A stretch of DNA of 30,504 bases. Source: Guillardia theta CCMP2712. Its lineage: Eukaryota > Cryptophyceae > Pyrenomonadales > Geminigeraceae. The number at the start of each line of letters is the position of its first letter. Positions within the stretch are counted from its first letter, which is position 1. Location of the stretch: the NCBI RefSeq assembly GCF_000315625.1, contig NW_005434490.1, positions 26,581 to 57,084 of the forward strand. Reading direction: 5' to 3'. Of the stretch, positions 8,971-16,495 are shown one piece after another. The position numbers and the translations under genes were made by a program. The notes below the pieces were generated by a model that saw nothing but the letters and a program-made list of their open reading frames with translations, searched no databases and was not told the DNA's origin.

Positions 8971-10421
8971 TTGAACATGAGGGCCTTGAAGAGCTCTGCC
9001 TCGTTGATGGGGTTCTGGCTTACGAAGGTCTCCACGGACTGGATCACTGGGAAGCTGAGCACCGGGAGGATGTGCCTCCAGCAGTCCTTCCAGATGTGCT
9101 TGACCTGGTAGGCGCTGACGTACAGCTGCAGGAGGCGGGAGAGGGTCATCTCCTTCATGTTCTTCTGCGAGAGGCCGTCGAGGCACTCGTCCTTGAACTT
9201 GGCGAGCTCTAGGAATGCGTGGGACCTGAAGTCGATGTTGCTTATGATGTTGCATATGACGCTGTACTCTGGATTCACCACCGGGTTGTTCACGATCGTG
9301 GTTGCGAGGTCCTTGGTCAGGCAGCGGCTGATCCATTCGTGGTGGTTGACCGTCGGCATCGACATGAGGAGATACACGGAGTGCCTCGTCTTCTTGCTGA
9401 TGGTATTGGGGAATTTCACAAAGTTCATCCATACGTCGAAGGTGTGCATGTTCTGCGCGGAGATCCCTACCTTGCTCTCCGCCTTGATGTCCTTGAGGAA
9501 GGAGGTGAGCCTGGGCCTCCCCTGGTAGACCTCGATTTCCTTCTGCTTCATGTGCCTGTCTATCTCCTGCTTGGTAAACATGTAAACCTGGATGTCGCTC
9601 TGGAAGGTAGGCGCCACCGTGATGCAGCCGAGTATCGTCACGGCGGCCTCGTTGTACTCCTCCGTGGTGAAGCGCTGGTCCCCGAGCTTGGCCGTGAACT
9701 GCAGGCACCGCGTCCGGATGTTCCCCCCTATGATGTCGTCGAGGTACCGCTCCATGGCATGGTATCCGGTGAGCCCCACGATGTTCAGGAGGAGGTACAC
9801 CTTGATGACGTCCGTGACCCATATCTCGTCCGCCCCTACGAATCCCACCCCCCGCAGCAGGGAGCGGAAGGTGTTGAAGTAGGCCAGCGCCTCTACCTCC
9901 GTCTGCACGTCCTCTGTGAAGTGGATGTTGTGCAGGAACGTCAGCCAGCAGCTGGTGTCCCCCAGGCTGTTCTGGTTGCACTCGACGATGTTCTCCTTGG
10001 CCCAGCCCCAGTCCACAAAGGGGACGTCGATGCGCTTGGACTTGAAGATGCGCTCGAACACCTCGCTGTGGGTGATGCCCTTCATGTTGCCGCGTCGGAT
10101 GATGAAGGCGGTTATGGAGGCTATGTGCTCGTAATCCACCCCGATGTCCTTGCATGTCTTGATGTACTGCCCTGTTACCTTGTTGCTGATGAACTTGCCG
10201 ACGGCCTCCTGCGTGGGCTCGGTGGATACAGGGATGTGCGCCCGCCTCGGGATAGACCCACCTATCCCGACCTTGAGGAGTGCGTTGGACTGAGTGTGGG
10301 GTTTCTTGCTGCTCTTGTCGAAGAAGGTGAAGGAGCTCTGCTGTGCACCCACGACCTTGAGGTGCTTCATGTCTCTCAGCGCATTCGTGTTGATGTTGTC
10401 TATACCCTTGAGGGTAGCCAT
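8964..10421 (-). CDS. Unidentified protein, about 485 residues
   Basis: The minus-strand frame is open to 10472 (502 codons), but I choose the second ATG at 10421 because a TATATTTA box (10450-10457) sits 29 bases before it, matching the spacing at neighbouring genes. This gives 485 residues. The protein is rich in alpha-helix formers, with scattered Cys and His and many Asn, Ile and Thr. It has a basic N-terminal region and no signal peptide or clear membrane segment. I do not recognise a family. The upstream gene on the same strand ends only 63 bases away. A plus-strand frame of equal length across it is a shadow caused by GC-rich third positions. Confidence 0.82.
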   Translation of the reverse strand: MATLKGIDNINTNALRDMKHLKVVGAQQSSFTFFDKSSKKPHTQSNALLKVGIGGSIPRRAHIPVSTEPTQEAVGKFISNKVTGQYIKTCKDIGVDYEHIASITAFIIRRGNMKGITHSEVFERIFKSKRIDVPFVDWGWAKENIVECNQNSLGDTSCWLTFLHNIHFTEDVQTEVEALAYFNTFRSLLRGVGFVGADEIWVTDVIKVYLLLNIVGLTGYHAMERYLDDIIGGNIRTRCLQFTAKLGDQRFTTEEYNEAAVTILGCITVAPTFQSDIQVYMFTKQEIDRHMKQKEIEVYQGRPRLTSFLKDIKAESKVGISAQNMHTFDVWMNFVKFPNTISKKTRHSVYLLMSMPTVNHHEWISRCLTKDLATTIVNNPVVNPEYSVICNIISNIDFRSHAFLELAKFKDECLDGLSQKNMKEMTLSRLLQLYVSAYQVKHIWKDCWRHILPVLSFPVIQSVETFVSQNPINEAELFKALMFNQ

Positions 10422-10449
10422 TCTTGCTGTGTGTGGGTCTGGTGCATTG

Positions 10450-10457
10450 TAAATATA
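10450..10457 (-). promoter_or_regulatory. TATA-like promoter box (TATATTTA)
   Basis: Read on the minus strand, TATATTTA lies 29 bases before the ATG at 10421. It falls inside the extended frame that would start at 10472, which favours the shorter start. Confidence 0.5.
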
Positions 10458-10484
10458 CAGGTTTTCAATCATGGTGTATTTACG

Positions 10485-11252
10485 CTAATGTACAGCCCCG
10501 GTATTGTCTGTTTTGGCGGGTTTGACGAATTTCACGGGCTCCCTCCTCTGCGTGTCGATGTGCAGCACCCGGCACAGGGTCCAGGGGTCGTGGCCCAGGT
10601 TGACGATGCACTCCACCTCGTGGGGGACGTTCTTCGTGAACCACTCGAAGTTCTTTGTCGCGCTCGCCTCGTGCCCTATCCATTGCAGGGACACGAGGCC
10701 CTTCATATCCTTGAACATGCCCAGTAGTATCTTGTATCGCTCTAGCGGGTCGCTGTTTGTGACGCTCTCACCCTTGTACATCGCGATATCATAGATCAGG
10801 ACCCTGGGCTCCATGCCCCTCTCCGTCCTGTCCTCGACAAAGTGGGAGAGGATCATCGTTGACTTGGGAACCCGATGCCCCAGCATAACGCACTCGGACG
10901 CAAAGAGTATGCGCCCGTTGATTCCAACATAGGTCCTCTTGCTGTCGTCGACGTAGATCAGAACGGGGACCCTGTGCCTCGGGAGCCAGGTAGCCATCCT
11001 CACCTTCCCACACTCATCCGTGCACTCCCTCAGGTTCCGGCACCTCGGGTTGGTGCAGACAGGGTGCGTCCCCCGGTGGAATGCGTGCAGCTCTACGACC
11101 GACTCCCTGGTCATCTCCGTGGGCATGCCGAACACGTCGAAGGACTCGCAGACGCACAGATGAACCACCGCCTTGGCCACCATGGGGTCGCACTCCCAAG
11201 AGGCCATACAGGCCAGGGCGGCGTTGCCAAACAAAACCAAAAAAGTCCCCAT
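10485..11252 (-). CDS. Possible degenerate nucleotidyltransferase (capping-enzyme-like), 255 residues
   Basis: The frame is open to an ATG at 11297 (270 codons), but the ATG at 11252 lies 30 bases after a TATTTAAA box, so the 255-residue form is preferred. In 270-codon numbering, residues 81-96 form a Cys cluster (C-x4-C-x5-C-x3-C). Residues 112-190 resemble the middle of mRNA guanylyltransferases and related ligases: a strand pair with VLIYVDD, then VLIYDIAMYKGES followed by PLERYKIL, like motif IIIa. The lysine motif (KxDG), the DGE motif and the C-terminal motifs IV and V are not visible, so catalysis is doubtful. The fold assignment is an inference. It may be an unrelated viral protein. 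Confidence 0.75.
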   Translation of the reverse strand: MGTFLVLFGNAALACMASWECDPMVAKAVVHLCVCESFDVFGMPTEMTRESVVELHAFHRGTHPVCTNPRCRNLRECTDECGKVRMATWLPRHRVPVLIYVDDSKRTYVGINGRILFASECVMLGHRVPKSTMILSHFVEDRTERGMEPRVLIYDIAMYKGESVTNSDPLERYKILLGMFKDMKGLVSLQWIGHEASATKNFEWFTKNVPHEVECIVNLGHDPWTLCRVLHIDTQRREPVKFVKPAKTDNTGAVH

Positions 11253-11281
11253 CCTCCCATCTTCGCCCTTTTTATTTTCTG

Positions 11282-11289
11282 TATTTAAA
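11282..11289. promoter_or_regulatory. Shared divergent promoter box TATTTAAA
   Basis: One TATTTAAA element sits midway between two divergent genes. Its ends are 30 bases from the minus-strand ATG at 11252 and 29 bases from the plus-strand ATG at 11318. The TTTAAA core is self-complementary, so the same box could direct transcription both ways. Known late promoters of beta- and gammaherpesviruses use TATTTAA-type boxes. Any link here is only a resemblance. Confidence 0.55.
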
Positions 11290-11317
11290 CGATGCATCTA
11301 TGCCGCCGGGTGAGAAC

Positions 11318-12565
11318 ATGAAAGCCTCCTCGCTCATCACTCTCCTGCCTTACCTCATACAATGGGGTTCGATCTTCTTCCAGTACCGATATATGGACAA
11401 CTTGCTGACTGATGTCGCGGACGTCGCCGTCAGCGTCAACCTGTTCATTTTCAACATGTGCACGGGCAACTACCTCGTGTATGCCAACCATGCGAACCTC
11501 GCGCTGGGCGTCTTGAGCATCTCCGTCTGGAGGTCCATGATCTGCGCCCTGCATTGGATGATCATCCCAAAAGATCCCACCGACGAGCTCTATGTGCCGC
11601 TGATGCTGCCCATAGAGGCCATGCCTCTCTTCCGGATCCTGTTCATTCACAAGTACCCGGTGTTGACAACCAGCGTGAGCATCGATCTTATACCCCTGTT
11701 AGCCCTCATGAGCCTGGAGTTCGTCTCCACTTACCTGACGACCAACGGTATCTGCCAGTGCCATTGGGGAAAACTGAATCTAAGCATGGTAGTGGCGCCT
11801 ACATTCTTCACGAGATCCTTCAACGTGATGTACTACCTGAACATCATCGGCATTTTCCATGTGATGTACGCGCTTCTATCGTTCATGAGCACCATGTATT
11901 TACTTATGGAGGCTGACACGTTGAACCTATACAAACACACGGCCAAACTGGCCCGATTGCAAAGAGAAATAGTACCGTACGTCAAGACCGACCGTGACAT
12001 GGCGAGGAAGATACTGGACGAAATAGACTCTGTGTCTATGTCCATCTCAAAGAGTGATACCACCATACACGTGTTCATGGTCTTGTACACCCTATCGAGT
12101 TTATTTTCGGTGCTGCCGAAATTCCACTTTTCGTACTCCGACGGCGAAAGTTCAACCTGCATGCCGATATACGTAAAAGACAACAGAGTGAATACAAAGA
12201 CTTTCCACAAGAGGCTGCGCGATGGCTTCAGACCCCTCTTCAAGCTTGCCGTCGTATGCAATACGGCCGGATACGTCACTTGTGGCGTCATCATCGCGGC
12301 CTTCTATGTGGTCACTCGCAACTCTGTTATCGCACTCTCATCTATCTACGTACTATGGATGCTCTCTACGCTGCAAACAATGCATATCGGTGACTTCTTC
12401 ACCTATATCGACCAGCTGTACACGAAGCACCCTGACAAGAATAGGTATTTCCATATCAAAACTGCTGTGACAATGCATAACTGTGCGTTCGTCACCCGGA
12501 TGTGTTTCACATACCTGGTGATGCCACCGACGTTGTACGTTACGTTTGCCTATTCCTGGTGGTAG
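11318..12565 (+). CDS. Multi-pass membrane protein, 415-421 residues
   Basis: The ATG at 11318 fits the promoter spacing of the block. An upstream ATG at 11300 would add six residues. In the 421-residue form there are about ten hydrophobic segments, near residues 10-28, 42-61, 67-89, 99-117, 124-146, 174-203, 254-273, 312-338, 341-360 and 396-418. A charged region lies at 205-252. There is no transporter or receptor signature I can name. Polytopic proteins of about this size are known in some large DNA viruses (for example glycoprotein M of herpesviruses, about eight segments), but no sequence motif ties this protein to them. The spelling shifts towards AT-richer codons after about 11900. Confidence 0.85.
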   Translation: MKASSLITLLPYLIQWGSIFFQYRYMDNLLTDVADVAVSVNLFIFNMCTGNYLVYANHANLALGVLSISVWRSMICALHWMIIPKDPTDELYVPLMLPIEAMPLFRILFIHKYPVLTTSVSIDLIPLLALMSLEFVSTYLTTNGICQCHWGKLNLSMVVAPTFFTRSFNVMYYLNIIGIFHVMYALLSFMSTMYLLMEADTLNLYKHTAKLARLQREIVPYVKTDRDMARKILDEIDSVSMSISKSDTTIHVFMVLYTLSSLFSVLPKFHFSYSDGESSTCMPIYVKDNRVNTKTFHKRLRDGFRPLFKLAVVCNTAGYVTCGVIIAAFYVVTRNSVIALSSIYVLWMLSTLQTMHIGDFFTYIDQLYTKHPDKNRYFHIKTAVTMHNCAFVTRMCFTYLVMPPTLYVTFAYSWW

Positions 12566-12622
12566 TTGGATTTAAGATTAAACCGCGTATCAAGATAATC
12601 CGTGCTCTGATGCTCCTGTGTG

Positions 12623-12630
12623 TATATATT
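12623..12630 (+). promoter_or_regulatory. TATA-like box (TATATATT)
   Basis: TATATATT lies 60 bases before the ATG at 12691, in the 125-base spacer after the membrane-protein gene. The distance is larger than for the other boxes in the block, so this gene may have a real leader or the box may be fortuitous. Confidence 0.35.
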
Positions 12631-12690
12631 CCATCCTCCCACTTACCGCCCTAGATCATCTCGGATACCCTCCGGCTGCCCGCCCTTAGC

Positions 12691-13165
12691 ATGACTGCGG
12701 TGCATGCGACGATGCCGTCGGACAACATCTTCTCGGGCATCAAGCCGGACGACCGGGTGGTGATCGAGAACGTGATCGCCGTGATGAAGTCACTCAACCG
12801 CGACCTCTCCTTCTCTGACTTTGAGGTCCGCAGCACCCAGAATGGCTTCGTGCTGATCGCCAAGACATCCTCCCATGTCATGGTGGGGATCGACGATCTT
12901 CACACCGCCCTTGCACGTCGGGGGTGCATCCCCCCTCAGCTCTGCAAGCATGAGCTGTCCTACTACCAGGATACCGCTTCGCGAAGTTCTTCACCCTCTC
13001 GACGTGGCATGATCTCCGATACAGCAGGTTGCGAACGCTCTCATCATACTGTAGTACCATGCTTAGAAAGCTTTTTGAACTATACGAACCTCTTGCTCGC
13101 AGCTTCCTCCGGTCCCCTTGCGCTCTCCCTACGCGCCGCAGAGCAGCATGCCTCTGTCAGGGGCC
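12691..13165 (+). pseudogene. Unidentified gene, frameshifted and cut at the telomere tract
   Basis: From the ATG at 12691 the frame looks coding for about 90 codons (mixed alpha/beta composition). It loses that character near 12960 but stays open to 13185. From about 12966 a different frame, shifted as by loss of one base, has strong coding character (aromatic, Arg- and Leu-rich) right up to 13165. Its stop is created inside the CCCTAAA tract. This suggests one gene with a single-base deletion (real or a sequencing error), truncated where the telomere-type repeat begins. No family is recognised. Confidence 0.6.
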
Positions 13166-13214
13166 CCCTAAACCCTAAACCCTAAACCCTAAACCCTAAA
13201 CCCTAAACCCTAAA
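13166..13214 (+). repeat. Internal telomere-type repeat (CCCTAAA)7
   Basis: Seven perfect units of CCCTAAA, equal to TTTAGGG on the other strand, the plant and algal telomere type. The C-rich strand reads left to right, so it is oriented as the left telomere of the DNA to its right. The virus-like block therefore lies on the outer side of it. Perfect units suggest either recent origin or an insertion made by telomerase. Confidence 0.97.
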
Positions 13215-14626
13215 GTACCCTCATACAGCATCGGACTTAGGCCGCCGTTGGGTCCGACGGTCGGTCCAGGGTCGGTCCCGGAGTTGCATAAATCAATGCT
13301 CTCACGCACTCAGTGACGACACTGAGTTTCGAGCAAGGGGGAGTGAGATTCGAAGATGTGTACGGTAGTACTGGACGTAGACGTACGTACAACACATTGG
13401 TATGATGAAAGCATGAGGCTGGTATAAACCGATACACATGTTTACTCATTGCTGTACTATCGCTCACGGTTGCTGGACTATACCCGCATCAGCTAAGAAC
13501 TATTGTTCCTTGCTCATCTCTCGCCTAAGGATCTGTCTAAAGGGGTTCCCAACCTTGGGAGGTTGGCCCGTTGTCCTATAGGCCCCGTAGGCCTGGTTGC
13601 TTCCGTATTAGATGTTTTCAGTGCCCGGCGGCCCGTCCTCCGGGCCGGTCCGGTCTCATGTCCGATCCCGGTTCCCTTGGCTGGCCCCTATCCCGGGCAG
13701 CCGTGCTTCTGCTCTGCTCCCTCCTTTGATCATACTTCAGTGGTCTTCCCCGGCCTCAGCCAGTGGAGTTTCCTCCGCCGGCCTTGCGGCATGGGTCGTC
13801 CGTGCTTTCAAGTTTACTTGTGTTGCTTCCTCGGCCTCGGCACTCAGCATAAAGTAACTGTTGAACGGTCACGGTAATTTCCACTACCAGTACCCCCCAC
13901 CGCCTACTCTTAATCTTGAAGAGGTGGGGTACTCGATGCAACCGCTCGATGGGAGGCTGCAGCAAGGGGAGGGGAACGCTTCCAACGCTTCCCGTGGGCC
14001 GTTTGGGATGCTTCTTGCATGCTCTGACCCCCATTCGGATGTCTTGAGATGGGATTTCGGGGTCAGATGTGACATTTCTGCACGCTAGCCATGTTTTACT
14101 AGGTAGTCGCTGATTTTCTGATGAACGCATGCGCACCCAATTTCTGATCTCGCGATGCAGGCTCATACGTCACCAGGACGCAAGACCAGCAGAAGCTCGT
14201 GGTTTTTTGTGAATCTCATGCGAGTTTTGGATGATTCTTTTCCTATGATATCTGAGAGGCTGCGCTGCAGGTTCATATGAATTCATAGGAATTCAAGCCT
14301 AGACGGGAGACTGACGGGAGCCAGCCTGGCAAGCAGGAGAGGACGAGAGACTGACAGGAGCCTGGATGGGAGCCAGTCACTAGTAGGAGGCGAGCGGAGA
14401 TTCTGTGGAGGAAAGAGGCGGGAAGCGGCTCATAGGTTATCTGCATGCTTGTATTGATTCTAAAATTGCTGCTTCAAGGGGAGATGATGCACGGCCCCCA
14501 AGCCTTAAAATCACTGTGCATCACCTTGCAGCATAGGCATAGGCAGGTCAACCTAGCTGACTACAACACTACTGACTCCCTGCCGTCGCTTGTCTTAGCT
14601 TGCCACCACAGCGTCATGGAATAAGG
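13215..14626. other. Gene-free stretch right of the telomere tract
   Basis: No gene is supportable. A hairpin with a 7-bp stem (CCAACCT, loop TGGG, AGGTTGG) lies at 13549-13566. A segment near 13608-13655 (GATGTTTTCAGTG, then GTCCTCCGGGCC) resembles 29728-29759, so both may belong to one dispersed repeat family. GAGACTGAC followed by GGGAGCC or AGGAGCC is repeated near 14309 and 14351. The position next to the telomere tract would suit former subtelomeric DNA. Confidence 0.45.
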
Positions 14627-15750
14627 CTACCTAACTGCCAGCACACTGCTCCCTACAGTAGCCTGCCACCACTGCAGTGTCAGGTCCTTGAAGCCCACCC
14701 ACCGGATGTGCTGCGAGAGCCAGCCGGTCCTCTTCCTGCTGTTCATCGTCACCGTCACATCCTGTGGCTCGTCGGAAGCTGCAGGCCATCTACCCTGGCG
14801 CACAAGGTGCCGCTCTAGAGCTATGTCATAGTCCTCCCCGCTGATGTAACCGAGGGAGCACTTGTCGTCTAGAGCGTCAAGGGACGTCCAGTCGTCAGGG
14901 TTGTCCTTTCTTCCCACGATGAACAGATGACGGAAGGACCTGCGGATGGACTTGATGCCGAAGGTCCTGTCACCACTCCTGCACGAGGACGACTTCACCT
15001 CCAGCGGCTCTCGGCACAGCGGCAGAGGTTCACCCCGACTCGACCCGCTGACCTGTCTCTGGGGCCCAACTATGATACACCCGTCGCTCTTGCCATGCAG
15101 CCCACCTGCCTGTGCAACGTCGATCAGAAGCTGATCGGCAGGGATGCCGATGCTCAAGGCCTTCAGTGCCAAGGGAAGTTTCCCGATCCGCATCTTCTCC
15201 TTCAAGCCCTGGACGTAGCTTGCGTTCCCCACAAGGCGAAGCAGATTCGAAGACATCAAGGCTCGCAAGATTAACTCGTCAACCTGACCTTCTCCATCTC
15301 GACACCGCGGCTCATGATCTGTGTCCAGGCACTGCAAAGCCCCTGCAGCGCCGTACTGTGAGCTGCCAACAACGTGCACATCCGATGTCATGACATCATC
15401 GGCCACTGAATCTGCACCCTCTCCCGCCGCCGGACAAGGCAGGCGAGGCTCCGAAACATCAGGCCGCTTGGCTACAACAGGCGAGTGTAGCATGGATGTC
15501 TCCGCTGCCCCCGTCATCTCCGATGTCTCCGCTGCCCCCGTCATCTCCGATTTCTCCGCTGCCCCCGTCATCTCCGATGTCTCCGCTGCCCCCGTCATCT
15601 CCGATGTCTCCGCTGCCCCCGTCATCTCCGATGTCTCCGCTGCCCCCGTCATCTCCGATGTCTCCGCTGCCCCCGTCATCTCCGATGTCTCCGCTGCCCC
15701 CGTCATCTCCGATGTCTCCGCTGCCCCCGTCATCTCCGATGTCTCCGCTG
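14627..15750 (-). pseudogene. Host gene, C-terminal part: coding repeats plus possible PD-(D/E)XK nuclease domain; split by Ty3 element
   Basis: The minus-strand frame runs from the 3' LTR edge to a stop at 14627. In the 368-codon frame starting at 15733, residues 1-80 are nine-residue repeats of the MTGAAETSE type. Residues 81-155 are disordered and acidic. From 155 there is a globular domain: helices to about 208, then SDG (D217), LEVKSS (E245, K247), DRTFGIKSIRR, and a strand HLFIVGRKDNPDDW at 269-282. The order D, E-x-K, helix, strand is that of PD-(D/E)XK nucleases. I infer this fold, and no family is identified. The N-terminal part continues at 22285. Removing the element and one copy of its 5-base duplication would leave the repeats in phase. 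Confidence 0.6.
15495..15750. repeat. 27-bp coding minisatellite, left part
   Basis: About nine units of a 27-base repeat (GATGTCTCCGCTGCCCCC then GTCATCTCC on the plus strand), with few substitutions. On the minus strand each unit encodes nine residues of the GAAETSEMT type. The array continues at 22285-22437 on the other side of the retroelement, so it was once one array. Confidence 0.93.
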
Positions 15751-16385
15751 TGTCACACCTCGAAGATTCTCGAGTGGACCTTCAAGCGCAGTTCAATAAG
15801 AACTCACGTTGGATTTCTCTACTAAGAGGGAAAGCGGTGAAACAGAAGGAGATCTAACTCTCTTTTATTTCTTTCACACACACACACAAAACAAGACAAG
15901 ACGATACACACAAAGACGTCTCAACAATCGTGGCACACACACGAAAGGGGAAGAGGACCACCTAGCTCTGACGAGTTTCATCCTTTTATAGCTTCGAGGA
16001 ATGAGCCAGGGGTGCCGTCTCTTGGCTACAGAAAGGAGGGGTGTCCTGTTCTTGGAAGTTGACAAGCATCCCTTCTGACCTTCGAGAGGATACCATGCTC
16101 TCTCGCAGGGAAGAGAACCCCGTCCTTGCATGGCAGCAAGCTGCTTCCAACGGGTCGTACTGCACAAGACGCACCCCTTCTGTTTACCTTGTAAGTCCCC
16201 CACGGGTACACGGTTGCTGCAACAAAGGCCTCCACAGGGGTCCTTTCAGCAGCTTCACACTGGAGTAGAGTATCCTGGGTCATCCAGGAGAAGTCAGCTT
16301 CGAACACGAGTACGAGACAGCCAACTGTCCTTTCATCCTGATAGGCCTTTGTCTGACTCGGGCTCGGTTCCTATGAGCTCTGACA
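15751..16385 (-). repeat. 3' LTR of the complete Ty3/gypsy element
   Basis: 635 bases, TG...CA ends, matching the 5' LTR with no difference I can find. On the minus strand the TATAAAA box is at 15984-15990 and the AATAAA polyadenylation signal at 15864-15869. In this copy the AATAAA would end the element's transcript. A short CA microsatellite lies near 15876-15887. Confidence 0.95.
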
Positions 16386-16400
16386 CGCTCTTCTCTGCGC
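16386..16400 (-). other. Probable polypurine tract
   Basis: Read on the minus strand, the bases just before the 3' LTR include GCAGAGAAGAG followed by CG. A purine-rich run at this place is the expected primer for plus-strand DNA synthesis. It is short and ends with CG, so the exact boundary is uncertain. Confidence 0.5.
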
Positions 16401-16495
16401 TTTCTTGGAGTGCTCAGGACTCAGAAAACTTCGCTTTCTCAGCTTGTCAAATCTGTTTTTCCTCTGACACGCTCCAGGCGCAGCACGTAAAATTC

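Noticed and set aside
8797-10155. 452-codon minus-strand frame
   Set aside because: Gly-, His-, Gln- and Arg-rich shadow in another frame of the same strand as the 485-residue gene.
9219-10727. 502-codon plus-strand frame antisense to the 485-residue gene
   Set aside because: Its composition (very rich in V, L, H, D, G, E, R) is what GC-biased third positions give when read backwards. The minus-strand frame has better protein character and promoter spacing.
15321-15857. Plus-strand Ser/Pro/Ala/Val repeat frames over the 27-bp minisatellite
   Set aside because: The opposite strand continues into a globular domain. These frames only follow the repeat and run into the LTR.
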